Positions 17,593-26,079 of a DNA stretch of 52,230 nucleotides are shown here, in pieces. The DNA comes from Corynebacterium pilosum DSM 20521 = CIP 103422 (GTDB lineage Bacteria > Actinomycetota > Actinomycetes > Mycobacteriales > Mycobacteriaceae). Where the stretch lies: contig NZ_KB892443.1 of the NCBI RefSeq assembly GCF_000373805.1, positions 100-52,329 of the forward strand, written 5' to 3'. A model generated the notes under the pieces. It was not told the DNA's origin and searched no databases. It saw only the letters and a program-made list of their open reading frames with translations. The stretch's first letter is position 1; every line of letters begins with the position of its first letter. Both the position numbers and the translations under genes were made by a program.

Positions 17593-18273
17593 CTAGATCA
17601 ACTGTGGCTCCAGCACCTGGCCATCGGCGACGGTGATCACGCGGTCATCCTCGCGCAGCAGAGACCTGTCGTGGGTGACGAACATGCAGGCCACACCGGT
17701 GTCGCGGACCAGATCACGGATGAGCTCCACCACTTCCGCGGTGGAACGGCTGTCAAGAGCGGAGGTGGGTTCGTCGGCAAGCACCAGCTCAGGCTCACCC
17801 ATCAGGGCGCGGGCGATGCCGACGCGCTGGCGTTGCCCGCCGGACAGTTGACCGATGGGGCGATCGCCAAGCCCTGCAAGACCGACCCGGTCGAGGAGTT
17901 CGTCGGCGCGATCACGGCGGGGTCGCGTTCCGCGGATGTGGTCTGTGACCAGCAGTTGTTCGGCGGCGGTCAGCGATCCGATGAGGTTGGCCTGCTGGAA
18001 GATGATGCCGATGTGGTCGCGGCGTACGGCGGCGCGATTATCGTCGGTGAGCTCCTCGCCGGCGACGTGGATGGTGCCGGAATCCGGGGTGATCAAACCG
18101 CCGGCCACGGACAGGAGGGTGGATTTGCCGGAGCCGGATTCGCCGACGACGAAGCCCAGCTCGCCAGCGCCCAGTTCCAAGGTCGCGCTGTCCAGGGCGG
18201 TGAACCGGCTAAGGCCGTCGGGATACGTAACTGTGGCGTTAGTGATGCTCAAAGGTGTGTTAGAAAGTGTCAT
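17593..18273 (-). CDS. ABC transporter ATP-binding protein (HrtA/LolD type)
   Basis: The 226-residue ATPase has Walker A GESGSGKST (44-52), Q-loop F-Q-Q-A-N, signature LSGGQRQRVGIARAL, Walker B L-V-L-A-D-E-P-T, D-loop and H-loop (FVTHD). It is of the MacB/LolD/HrtA class that pairs with FtsX-like permeases. Its ATG overlaps the permease stop (ATGA), so the two are co-translated. Divergent from a two-component system, a layout seen for the heme exporter hrtBA and chrSA in corynebacteria. The heme role here is inference. Confidence 0.9.
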   Translation of the reverse strand: MTLSNTPLSITNATVTYPDGLSRFTALDSATLELGAGELGFVVGESGSGKSTLLSVAGGLITPDSGTIHVAGEELTDDNRAAVRRDHIGIIFQQANLIGSLTAAEQLLVTDHIRGTRPRRDRADELLDRVGLAGLGDRPIGQLSGGQRQRVGIARALMGEPELVLADEPTSALDSRSTAEVVELIRDLVRDTGVACMFVTHDRSLLREDDRVITVADGQVLEPQLI

Positions 18274-19256
18274 GCTGTTGCTCCTGCGAGTGCGTCGTTG
18301 GGGTTGATGCGGGTGATCGTGCGGGTGGTCAGGGCGGCACCGATCATGCCGAGCACCCAGATGCCGGCGGCGGGGCCGAGGATGGAAAGCCAGTCCAGCG
18401 AGAAAGGCACCACGGTGGCAGCGGCCACACCAATGGCGGCGGCGAGCAGCGTGCCGGCGATCACCCCGATGGCAAGGATGACTGCTGCCTGCCCCAGGGC
18501 GTCGCGCAGCAGGTATCGGTTGGTCGCGCCGATGGCCTTCAAGATGGAGAGGTCGCGGGTGCGCTGGATCGTCCACACGGACAAGAACGCGACCGTGACG
18601 AGGGCAGAGATGGCGTAGAGGAAGCCCTGCATCGTTAGCAGTGAGCCCTGCTCGGACTGGTAGGCGCTGAGCCCCTGGAAGGATTCCTGCAGGGTGACGG
18701 CACCCGGCGCGTCGGCGTCATTGGTCAGCGCCACGGTTCCTTCGGCATCGGTGTGCGCGACCTGCTGCCACACCTGCGTGGGCACCCAGATCACGGGCGT
18801 GTGGGAGTAGTGGGTGTCCTCAACCACAGCATCGACGCTGGTGGTGGCAGCACCGAGGGTGACCTCGTCGTCAAGCGACAAGCCTAACGACGAAGAAGCC
18901 ACCGCCCCATCACCCAAGAGCTCACCCCCGGGCAGCTGCGTGCCTTCGGGCAGGCCAAGCACGGCGACGGACTGCTCATTACCCTGCTCGTCCTGCAGCA
19001 GTGTCTGAGCAGTGCCCAAAGGCGTGGTCCCGGCAGGGGCTTCGTCGATACGCGAAGTAGTAAAGGAGGGGTCCTCGGGATCCTCGAAGATCACTCCGGT
19101 GGGGTTGAGCTCTTCAAGCGCGGATGTGTTTTGTTTGCCTAGGCCGGCGGTCAGCCCGGTCAGCAGGACCAGCAGCATGGTGATCAGTCCCACCACTGCG
19201 GTGATCAGGCCGATGCGACCGGGGGCGCGGCGTAATTCTCTCATTCCTACGAACAT
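18270..19256 (-). CDS. FtsX-like ABC permease (HrtB type)
   Basis: The 328-residue permease has the MacB/HrtB topology: one N-terminal TM (about 15-40), a large extracytoplasmic domain (about 41-205), then three C-terminal TM helices. The N-terminal M-F-V-G-M-R-E-L-R-x-A-P-G-R matches the amphipathic lead helix of HrtB/DevC-like permeases. I start it at the ATG at 19256; a GTG at 19283 is also in frame. Partner of the downstream ATPase. Alternative substrates to heme are antimicrobial peptides or lipids. Confidence 0.88.
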   Translation of the reverse strand: MFVGMRELRRAPGRIGLITAVVGLITMLLVLLTGLTAGLGKQNTSALEELNPTGVIFEDPEDPSFTTSRIDEAPAGTTPLGTAQTLLQDEQGNEQSVAVLGLPEGTQLPGGELLGDGAVASSSLGLSLDDEVTLGAATTSVDAVVEDTHYSHTPVIWVPTQVWQQVAHTDAEGTVALTNDADAPGAVTLQESFQGLSAYQSEQGSLLTMQGFLYAISALVTVAFLSVWTIQRTRDLSILKAIGATNRYLLRDALGQAAVILAIGVIAGTLLAAAIGVAAATVVPFSLDWLSILGPAAGIWVLGMIGAALTTRTITRINPNDALAGATA

Positions 19257-19315
19257 GCTTTCATCATGCGTCCGACCAGGCACTATCTACATCGCCTGCG
19301 GGGTGGATTCTGAAA

Positions 19316-19331
19316 TCAACCGATCGGTTGA
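19316..19331. promoter_or_regulatory. 16-bp perfect palindrome between the ABC exporter and the two-component system
   Basis: TCAACCGATCGGTTGA is a perfect palindrome in the 110-bp divergent intergenic region. A second inverted repeat, CCCGGTT-N5-AACCGGG (19333-19351), follows within two bases. Either could be the operator of the neighbouring response regulator or of an unlinked repressor. Confidence 0.6.
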
Positions 19332-19366
19332 GCCCGGTTCCACCAACCGGGGCTAGCGTGGATGGG

Positions 19367-20491
19367 GTGAAAACCACGCACCGTATTTTGTTGTCCTTAC
19401 GCATTGCTTCGCACGTGCTGGTGGCGTTCTTGTTGCTGCTGGGCGTGATCCAGGTGTGGGATCAGCCGTGGGTGGTGGGCGTGGCCGCCGTGTTTGCTGC
19501 GGTGTATGTGGTGGGCACTGTGTGGCATAACCGGGGCGGACGCTTTTCGACGACCGCCGCGGTGGTTTGGCTGGTGGTGATCAGCGCGCTGTGGGTGGTG
19601 CTGGTGTGGGCCTCCCCAAGTTTTGTGTGGCTCTTGTTCCCGCTGGTGTTTTTGTTGCTGTATGTGGCGCCGGCGCCGTGGGGTGTGGTGGCAACTTTTC
19701 TGGCGTGGGTGGTGGCCGTGGTGGTCTCCGTGCCGGCCTCGGGTGTTGCGGGGGCGGTAGGCCCGGGGATCGGCACCGTGCTTGCGGTGGTGATTTACTA
19801 CTCCTACCAGGCCTTGAAGCGCGAAACGGAGCACTACCGCAAGCTTGCCACCCGGCTTGCGCACACGCAGGAGGATTTGGCGGAGGCTCAGCACCAGGCC
19901 GGCGTGATGGAGGAGCGCACCCGCCTGTCTCGCGAGATCCATGACACGTTGGCGCAGGGTTTCTCATCGATTGTGTTGTTGGCGCGCGCCGGGCGGGGTA
20001 GCCAGGGCGAGGCGGTCGCGGAAGCGTTGGACTCGATTGAGGAGACCGCGCAGGACAATCTGGCCCAGGCCCGCGCCCTGATCCGCGGCGAAAAGAACAC
20101 CGATCTTGCGCTTGACCAGCGCGTTGAGCACGAGGCGCAGAAGGTGCGCCGCCGCCAGGACGCGCTGGGCACGCCGCTGGAGATCCGCACCAGCGTGGCC
20201 CCGAACATTACCGGCCCTGCCGCCGATGTGGCGGCCGCGGTGGTGCGCGAGGGCTTAAGTAATATTGCCCGCCACGCGCACGCCACCCAGGCCGTGATCA
20301 CGGTGGATGCGCTGCCGGGGCAGCTCACCGTGGACGTCTTCGACAATGGCAGCGGCATGGACACGGCACCGGGTTATGGTCTGACCCAGCTGCGCCGCCG
20401 CGTGGAGGAAGCGGGAGGAACATTCACGGTAGAGTCGTCGTCAAGCGGAACGGTGCTGGCAGCGAGCCTGCCGCGGGAGGTGCAGCCATGA
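19367..20491 (+). CDS. Two-component sensor histidine kinase (NarX/ChrS-type)
   Basis: The 374-residue kinase has about five to six TM helices packed in residues 8-147 with almost no extracytoplasmic loop, so it likely senses within the membrane. A coiled linker follows, then a HisKA_3 domain with the phospho-His at 192 (S-R-E-I-H-D-T-L-A-Q-G) and a HATPase_c domain (N-box N-I-A-R-H-A-H-A; G-box D-N-G-S-G-M). I chose the GTG at 19367 because upstream codons would add a Pro-rich stretch. Overlaps the regulator by ATGA. Confidence 0.88.
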   Translation: MKTTHRILLSLRIASHVLVAFLLLLGVIQVWDQPWVVGVAAVFAAVYVVGTVWHNRGGRFSTTAAVVWLVVISALWVVLVWASPSFVWLLFPLVFLLLYVAPAPWGVVATFLAWVVAVVVSVPASGVAGAVGPGIGTVLAVVIYYSYQALKRETEHYRKLATRLAHTQEDLAEAQHQAGVMEERTRLSREIHDTLAQGFSSIVLLARAGRGSQGEAVAEALDSIEETAQDNLAQARALIRGEKNTDLALDQRVEHEAQKVRRRQDALGTPLEIRTSVAPNITGPAADVAAAVVREGLSNIARHAHATQAVITVDALPGQLTVDVFDNGSGMDTAPGYGLTQLRRRVEEAGGTFTVESSSSGTVLAASLPREVQP

Positions 20492-21093
20492 TTCATGTGA
20501 TGCTTATCGACGATCACCCGGTCGTCCGCGCGGGCCTGCGCGCTATTTTGAACAACTTCCCCGATGTGGAGGTGGTGGCGGAAGGTTCTGACGGCGCGGC
20601 GATCGCCGAGATGCCAGAGAGCGTGGACGTGGTGATCACCGATATCCAGATGCCCAGGGTGGACGGGATCGAGGTGACCCGGCGTCTGCGGGCTGCGGGC
20701 GGGCCACCGGTGTTGATCCTGACCACCTATGACACGCAGGCCAATATTTTGGCCGCGGTGGAGGCCGGCGCGATGGGTTTCCTGCTCAAAGACGCGCCCG
20801 AGTCGGAGTTGCATGCGGCGGTGGTGGCCACGGCGGCCGGCCGGCGCACCCTATCGTCGGAAGTCGCTGAGGTGCTCGCGGACCGGATGATGCGCCCCGA
20901 CGAAGCCTTGAGCGCGCGCGAGATGGAGATCCTTGAGGCGCTGCAGACCGGCAAGTCGAACCGGGAGATCGCCGCCGCGCTGTTCATTTCTGAGGCGACG
21001 GTGAAAACCCACCTGATCCACATCTATTCGAAGCTGGGCGTGGACAACCGGACGGCGGCGGTGGATCAGGCACGCCAGCGGCGCTTGCTTTAG
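20488..21093 (+). CDS. NarL/LuxR-family response regulator (ChrA-like)
   Basis: The 201-residue regulator has a receiver domain (about 1-118) with acidic D8/D9, phospho-acceptor D52, T78 region and K100. A LuxR-type HTH follows (about 138-200, L-S-A-R-E-M-E-I-L ... S-N-R-E-I-A-A-A-L ... T-V-K-T-H). It is cotranslated with the kinase. A probable target is the divergent ABC exporter, as for ChrA and hrtBA in related species. Confidence 0.9.
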   Translation: MIHVMLIDDHPVVRAGLRAILNNFPDVEVVAEGSDGAAIAEMPESVDVVITDIQMPRVDGIEVTRRLRAAGGPPVLILTTYDTQANILAAVEAGAMGFLLKDAPESELHAAVVATAAGRRTLSSEVAEVLADRMMRPDEALSAREMEILEALQTGKSNREIAAALFISEATVKTHLIHIYSKLGVDNRTAAVDQARQRRLL

Positions 21094-21096
21094 GGT
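21091..21096 (+). promoter_or_regulatory. -10 box of the flavin monooxygenase gene
   Basis: TAGGGT overlaps the regulator's stop codon and lies seven bases before the ATG at 21104, so a leaderless transcript may start here. The G-rich spacer could also serve as a poor ribosome binding site. Confidence 0.4.
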
Positions 21097-21103
21097 GGGG
21101 GGC

Positions 21104-22105
21104 ATGCAGCACGTTCCCGTCATCATCATCGGCGCAGGCCAGGCTGGTCTCGCCACCGCCTACTACCTCCGCCGCAGCGGGATTGCGCCCGTGCTTATCG
21201 ACGCCCAACCCGGCCCCGGCGGTGCGTGGCAGCAGTACTGGGACTCACTCACTTTGTTCTCTAATGCGAGTTTTTCCAACCTGCCCGGCATGCCCATGCC
21301 CAGCTATGAGGGCTACCCGCCGCGGGACCATGTGGTGAACTACTTCACGGCGTGGGAAGAGCGCTATGACTTCGATATCCGCAGGCCATACGTGGTGGGC
21401 AAGGTGGTGCACGATGGCGAGCGTTTCATCGTTCGCGCAGCGCCTGCCGACGATTTCTCTACCGCCGAGCCGCTGGAACTGAGCACCGACAACGTGGTGG
21501 TGTGCACCGGCATCTGGACCGCGCCCTTTGTGCCCTCGGTGCCGGGCACTCTGGAGGGCCAGTTCTGGCACGCGGCGAACTACCCCGGAAAGGAAACGTT
21601 CCGGGACACGAAGGGGGCCGTTGTCGGCGGCGGGAATTCGGGCGCGCAGATCGCAGCCGAACTCTCCGAGGTGGCGGAGGTGGTGTGGCTGACCCGGCGC
21701 GAGCCGCGGTGGATGCCCGACGAGATCGACGGCGCTGACCTGTTCCGACGCAACCGGGAGCGCTACCTGGCCGCCGCTAAGGGCGAAAAGGACCCAGGTG
21801 GCGTGGAGAACTTGGGCGATATTGTCATGGTCCCCGAGGTTAAGAGGGCCCGCGACGAGGGCCGACTGCAGGCGCGCCCGATGGTTGATGACCTCGACGA
21901 GCTTGAGGGTGTCAACCACCTCATCTGGTGTACCGGCTTCCGGCCCGCCTGGGGCCCGGTCCAGCACCTCTTGGATGGTGCGGAGCCGACCGTGGAGGGC
22001 CTGTACCTGGTGGGCTTTGCGGAGGCGAATGGGCCCGGCGCGGATACGATCATGGGGGTCAGCCCGTTTGCGAAGCAGACGGCGGCGGCGATCGCGGGGC
22101 GCTGA
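21104..22105 (+). CDS. FAD/NAD(P)-binding flavin monooxygenase-like protein
   Basis: The 333-residue protein has two Rossmann motifs, G-A-G-Q-A-G (10-15, FAD) and V-V-G-G-G-N-S-G-A-Q-I-A (about 170, NADPH). In between is P-G-G-A-W-Q-Q-Y-W-D-S-L-T-L-F, as in the flavin monooxygenase / ArsO-like group (COG2072). The short C-terminus with T-G-F-R and G-F-A-E-A-N-G-P is typical. Substrate unknown; no arsenic genes are adjacent. Confidence 0.85.
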   Translation: MQHVPVIIIGAGQAGLATAYYLRRSGIAPVLIDAQPGPGGAWQQYWDSLTLFSNASFSNLPGMPMPSYEGYPPRDHVVNYFTAWEERYDFDIRRPYVVGKVVHDGERFIVRAAPADDFSTAEPLELSTDNVVVCTGIWTAPFVPSVPGTLEGQFWHAANYPGKETFRDTKGAVVGGGNSGAQIAAELSEVAEVVWLTRREPRWMPDEIDGADLFRRNRERYLAAAKGEKDPGGVENLGDIVMVPEVKRARDEGRLQARPMVDDLDELEGVNHLIWCTGFRPAWGPVQHLLDGAEPTVEGLYLVGFAEANGPGADTIMGVSPFAKQTAAAIAGR

Positions 22106-22152
22106 TCACACGCGGGGCACCGCTGAGCACGCGGGTGCGGTAAAGGACTAGG

Positions 22153-23319
22153 GTGCACGGTGTGCCACAAAAGTTTCCGTATCTGCCCCTTTCCGCGATG
22201 AGTTTCGCGGCGTTCATCTACGTCACTTTCGAGATGTTCGCCGTGGGCCTGATCACTCCGATGTCGCGCGACCTCGGCGTGACGGAGGGGCAGATTGGTC
22301 TGCTGATGACGGTCTATGCGGGCATCGTGGCCGTGGTCACGCTCCCGCTGATGTATTTCACGCGCAACCTGAACCGCAAGCCACTGTTCATGTCCACGCT
22401 GTTATTTCTGATCCTGGGCATCGTGTTGCAGGGGATCGCCACGAATTATTGGGTGTTGGTGGCCGGCCGTGTCGCAGCTGCCCTGACGCACGGTTTGTTC
22501 TGGTCCGCGGTGAATCCGATGGCTGCGCGCCTGGCGCCGGCGGGTCATGCGGGCCGAGCGATCGGGGTGGTCTCGATCGGTTCGACGATGGCGCTGGTGG
22601 TTGGCTCCCCACTGGCCACCTTCTTCGGCACGTGGTTGGGATGGCGCACCGCCACCTGGCTTTTGGGCGGGCTCGTTGTGCTCGCCTTTATCGCTTTGTT
22701 TTTCAGCTTGCCGACGATGCCTGCCCGCACTCCCCCACCTGCCACCGAGCAGGTGCGTCAGCGTTCAGCGCTGCCCTCGTTGATCGTGTACTTGTTGCTG
22801 GCCGTCACCGCCGCCTTTTCCGCCTATACCTATTTGGGTCTAATCGTGGAGGTCACATCCGGCCCCGAGCTGGTGGCCATTGGGCTTGCGGCTTTCGGCG
22901 GTTTCGGGGTGGTCGGCGTCTTGCTGGCGACCCGCATGGTGGATACGCGCATGATCCGCCTGAATACTCTGACGGCTGGTTCCATGGTGCTCGCCGCCGT
23001 CCTGGGCCTGCTTGGTTTCGCATCGACGGGCACGACCACTGTGGCGCTGATCTTCCTCATGATCGCGATCTTCGGCACCGGTTATGGTGCGCTGCCCACC
23101 GTGGCCACGACCATTTTCCTGCACGCGGGTAAGGAGAATCAGGACCGCGCGAGCTCCATCTACGTGGTCACATATCAGGTAGGTATCGCGTCGGGTTCCG
23201 CCCTGGGGTCAGTCGCTGTGGACGGTGGCTTTTTGCCCGGCACCGTTGTTCTGTTGGGCGTGCTCGCAACGGCGGCCGGGCTGACGTTGGCATTGTGGTC
23301 GCGCCCGCTGCTGCGTTAA
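22153..23319 (+). CDS. MFS transporter (DHA1 type)
   Basis: The 388-residue permease has twelve TM helices in two six-helix halves, with the loop 2-3 motif region ending N-R-K-P-L-F and the antiporter motif G-P/S-P-L-A around helix 5 (V-V-G-S-P-L-A-T). It resembles the AraJ/sugar-efflux and drug-efflux DHA1 group. The start is GTG 22153 (AAAGGA five bases before) or GTG 22162. Substrate unknown. Confidence 0.88.
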   Translation: MHGVPQKFPYLPLSAMSFAAFIYVTFEMFAVGLITPMSRDLGVTEGQIGLLMTVYAGIVAVVTLPLMYFTRNLNRKPLFMSTLLFLILGIVLQGIATNYWVLVAGRVAAALTHGLFWSAVNPMAARLAPAGHAGRAIGVVSIGSTMALVVGSPLATFFGTWLGWRTATWLLGGLVVLAFIALFFSLPTMPARTPPPATEQVRQRSALPSLIVYLLLAVTAAFSAYTYLGLIVEVTSGPELVAIGLAAFGGFGVVGVLLATRMVDTRMIRLNTLTAGSMVLAAVLGLLGFASTGTTTVALIFLMIAIFGTGYGALPTVATTIFLHAGKENQDRASSIYVVTYQVGIASGSALGSVAVDGGFLPGTVVLLGVLATAAGLTLALWSRPLLR

Positions 23320-23350
23320 GGGCGCATCCGGCCACGCCCACACTAGGTTA

Positions 23351-23378
23351 TTGACAAGTCACCATCACTAGATAGGCT
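23351..23378 (+). promoter_or_regulatory. Promoter of the reductase/LLM oxidoreductase operon
   Basis: A consensus -35 TTGACA (23351-23356) is 16 bp from TAGGCT (23373-23378), which is nine bases before the ATG. This is the clearest two-box promoter in the window. Confidence 0.65.
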
Positions 23379-23387
23379 GGGGCCATT

Positions 23388-24047
23388 ATGACGAAAACCC
23401 CACCACAGATCACCACCGTCGGCATCCTGGGCGCCGGCAAAGTAGGCACCGCCATCGGGCGTTTAGCCACTAACGCCGGATACACCACGCTCATTGCCAC
23501 CGCGAAGCCCAAAGAAGAGATCCAGATGCTCACCGAGTTCATGGTTCCCGGGGCCCGCGCCGTCGATACGCACGAGATCGCCACAGCAGACCTTGTCGTC
23601 GTGTCGATCCCCCTGCGCAAATATCAGGAGCTCGACCCCGACCTGCTCGACGGCAAGGTGGTGATCGACACCATGAATTATTGGGCACCCACCGACGGCA
23701 CCATCGATGCCTTCGAGGACCCAGAATTATCCAGCTCAGAGATCGTCGCTAAGCACTTAGCCCAATCCACCGTGGTCCGCACCCTCAATCACATCGGCTA
23801 CCACGACATGGATGAGGACCACCGTCCCGCTGGCGCACCCGACCGCAGAGCGCTCGCCGTCGCCGCCGACGACGAAGAGGCAAAACAGCTGGTCATGAAC
23901 TTCATCGACACTGTCGGCTTCGACCCTGTCGACGCCGGCACCCTCAACGACGCCCGCGCGATGGCCAACGGCACCGAAATTTTCAACGGCTCCCACAACT
24001 CCCGCGAGCTCACCCACCTTCTCCAACTAGCGAAAGCGCAGGCATAA
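23388..24047 (+). CDS. NADPH-dependent F420 reductase-like protein (COG2085)
   Basis: The 219-residue Rossmann protein has G-I-L-G-A-G-K-V-G-T-A-I-G (residues 12-24), a region of basic/hydroxyl residues after beta-2 (A-T-A-K-P) for NADP, and the family block V-I-D-T-M-N-Y-W. Related to NADPH:F420 oxidoreductase (Fno). It sits two bases before an LLM-class flavin oxidoreductase, so the pair may shuttle electrons. Corynebacteria are not generally thought to make F420, so FMN or another acceptor is possible. Confidence 0.85.
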   Translation: MTKTPPQITTVGILGAGKVGTAIGRLATNAGYTTLIATAKPKEEIQMLTEFMVPGARAVDTHEIATADLVVVSIPLRKYQELDPDLLDGKVVIDTMNYWAPTDGTIDAFEDPELSSSEIVAKHLAQSTVVRTLNHIGYHDMDEDHRPAGAPDRRALAVAADDEEAKQLVMNFIDTVGFDPVDAGTLNDARAMANGTEIFNGSHNSRELTHLLQLAKAQA

Positions 24048-24048
24048 C

Positions 24049-25107
24049 ATGATCCCCTCCATCGAAATCGGCGTCTACTCCTTCGGCGACACCCAACGCG
24101 ACGCCGACGGCAACCTCACCCACACCGGCACCACCATCCAGAACCTCTTCGAAGCAATCACGCTTGCCGACGAACTGGGCCTCGACTACTTCGGCATCGG
24201 CGAACACCACACCGAAACCATGCCCATGAGCTCGCCGGGCACCATGATCGCCGCCGCGGCAGCCGCCACCAAACAGATCACACTCGGCTCTGGCGCCTCC
24301 ATCATCTCCACGGATGACCCGGTCCGCGTCTTCCAACAGTTCGCCATCGCCGATGCCATCGCGCCCGGCCGCGTCGAAATCACCGCAGGGCGCGGCTCCT
24401 CGACAGAAACCTTTCCCCTATTCGGCTACTCGCTGCAACAGTACGACGAGCTCTTCGCCGATCGCCTCGACCTCCTCCTGACCCTCAACAACTCAGAGAC
24501 AGAAAAGGTCACCTGGTCAGGCACAACCCGACCGGAGATCGATAACCTAGCCGTCGTTCCACGCCCGGTCTCAGGAAAGCTGCCCATCTGGTTGGGCACC
24601 GGCGGCAACCCTGGTTCCTCCATGCGCGCCGGGCAACTCGGGCTGCCCGTCAGCTATGGCATCATCGGTGGCCAGCCCGCCCGCTTCGCACCCCTGACCC
24701 AGCTCTACCGGCAGGCCGGGCGCCAGGCAGGGCATTCCGACGAACAACTTAAGGTGTCCGTAGCTACCTGGGGACTCATCGCGGAGACCAAGGATGAGGC
24801 TCTTGAGAAAATGCTGCCGGGCTGGATCAACCTGAACATTGAGATGGGGCAGCTGCGCGGCTGGCAGGAACCAGATACCCGCGCGTATTACGCCCAGGCC
24901 GGCGAGCACGGGGCTTACTTCATTGGCAGCCCCGACGAGATTGCTCGTCGTATCGTCAACCTGCACGAGCATTTGGGGCACATGCGCCACTTCTTCCAGA
25001 TGGACGTGGGCGCCACCCCGCACGAGTACGTACTGGACTCGACCCGCCTGCTGGCTGAAGAGGTCAAGCCCCGCGTGGACCACCTGCTGGCGCAGAAGTA
25101 TCAGTAG
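24049..25107 (+). CDS. LLM-class (luciferase-like) flavin-dependent oxidoreductase
   Basis: The 352-residue TIM-barrel monooxygenase has G-I-G-E-H-H near residue 50, the substrate/flavin region G-S-G-A-S-I-I-S-T-D-D-P, R-V-E-I-T-A-G-R-G-S, and I-W-L-G-T-G-G near 185. Start ATG follows the previous stop by one base, so both genes form an operon. Substrate unknown; a bacterial-luciferase-like FMN or F420 enzyme. Confidence 0.88.
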   Translation: MIPSIEIGVYSFGDTQRDADGNLTHTGTTIQNLFEAITLADELGLDYFGIGEHHTETMPMSSPGTMIAAAAAATKQITLGSGASIISTDDPVRVFQQFAIADAIAPGRVEITAGRGSSTETFPLFGYSLQQYDELFADRLDLLLTLNNSETEKVTWSGTTRPEIDNLAVVPRPVSGKLPIWLGTGGNPGSSMRAGQLGLPVSYGIIGGQPARFAPLTQLYRQAGRQAGHSDEQLKVSVATWGLIAETKDEALEKMLPGWINLNIEMGQLRGWQEPDTRAYYAQAGEHGAYFIGSPDEIARRIVNLHEHLGHMRHFFQMDVGATPHEYVLDSTRLLAEEVKPRVDHLLAQKYQ

Positions 25108-25123
25108 GAGTCTAGGCGGACGC

Positions 25124-25348
25124 TCAGAATTCTCGGTGGTGAAAGTTGAAGGGCGCACACATACATCCATGAATCAGTGCGCCTTCGACCTTCGCTTTCT
25201 CGAGGTCGCAGGGGCTGACGTAGCGGAGTGAAGAGTGACGCCGCTGCCGGTTGTAGAACGCTTCAATCCAATGTGCTACGGCTCGACGCGCTTGATCACG
25301 GTTCTGCCATGTCCGACGGTCGTAGAACTCGGTTTTCAATTTTGACCA
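25124..25348 (-). pseudogene. IS3-family transposase OrfB, C-terminal remnant
   Basis: The segment encodes the end of the DDE catalytic domain of an IS3-type transposase (S-F-W-S-K-L-K-T-E-F-Y-D-R-R-T-W ... Y-N-R-Q-R-R-H-S-S-L). The catalytic Asp residues and everything upstream are missing. Reading continues in frame into unrelated DNA to 25426. It is the first of several decayed pieces between the LLM gene and panC. Confidence 0.8.
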
Positions 25349-25464
25349 AAATGAAGTGTCCCGGGTTTTGTTGTAAGAACGAAAAGTTGCTGAACTAGCC
25401 TCTGAACGGGTAAAGGCTACTTGCAATGGCTGTTATAAAAAGCTCCTAGATTTTCATCAGAGTG

Positions 25465-25732
25465 CTACGGGTTCTGGTCTGTAACCAATCGCTCTACCAC
25501 TCCTACTAGTATCAAGGTCATCCAAAGCCCTATGACCCCTGGCATTACTGCCCCCACCGGGTCGTTCAATACAACATCAGGTAAAAGTGTTACTAAACTC
25601 ATCCGGACGCCTATCATGACTGCTAATGCACTTGCCAGTGTTATGACGACTGTTCTCTTCGAAACACCACTAAAAAACTGTCGAGCCTGGGGGGGTGTTG
25701 ACTTCTCTTTTTATCCCTAACCAAGTAAGCAT
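25465..25732 (-). pseudogene. Frameshifted small membrane protein gene
   Basis: On the minus strand an ATG at 25732 with AGGA seven bases upstream opens MLTWLGIKREVNTPP. A run of seven C (plus-strand G7 at 25689-25695) then shifts the frame. Removing one C continues into about 70 residues with two hydrophobic helices and ends at TAG (25465). No other start serves the second frame until an internal ATG. I do not recognise the family. It is either a dead gene or a phase-variable one; the IS-rich surroundings favour decay. Confidence 0.6.
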
Positions 25733-25757
25733 CTGCGAATCCTATCGGTTTATAGGT

Positions 25758-26060
25758 TGAACTAGCCCCTAAAAGTTGGACTGGTTTAATTCTAGGCGAT
25801 GAGGGCATCAAGGGTCTGATTCCGATATTGCATCGGGGTCAGGCCCTTGAGTCGTTGTTGGAGTCGGTTGTTGTACCAGACGATGTAGTCATCGACAGAG
25901 GCAATAAGCTCGCTCCAGCTGGAATGTTGATAATGAATACCTTGATCTGTGTGCACCATAAGGCCTTCTGCTAGCGTATGTGAGTCAATCGCGTTTTTCA
26001 ACGAGGTTGACTCATCGCTGTCGAGGGTGATCTCGATAGTTCGTATGCCAGGATTGTGCG
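25758..26060 (-). pseudogene. IS3-family (IS150-like) element remnant with internally deleted transposase
   Basis: The right boundary of the element is TGAACTAGCCCC at 25758. Inside, 25792-26001 encodes H-T-D-Q-G-I-H-Y-Q-H-S-S-W joined directly to D-D-Y-I-V-W-Y-N-N-R-L-Q-Q-R-L-K-G-L-T-P-M-Q-Y-R. About 50 residues carrying the catalytic Glu are deleted in frame. The upstream part of the transposase is also gone. The remnant's other limit, just before panC's 3' end, is approximate. Confidence 0.75.
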
Positions 26061-26079
26061 GTCATATCTCCCTCTTTCG

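Noticed and set aside
25450..25525. tRNA-like D-arm string (GTGGTAGAGC on the minus strand)
   Set aside because: No T-arm, acceptor stem or CCA-compatible end can be formed, and the segment reads as the coding end of the frameshifted membrane protein.
25532..25720. 62-codon plus-strand open frame in the IS-rich gap
   Set aside because: It is antisense to the frameshifted membrane protein gene, whose product looks far more protein-like.
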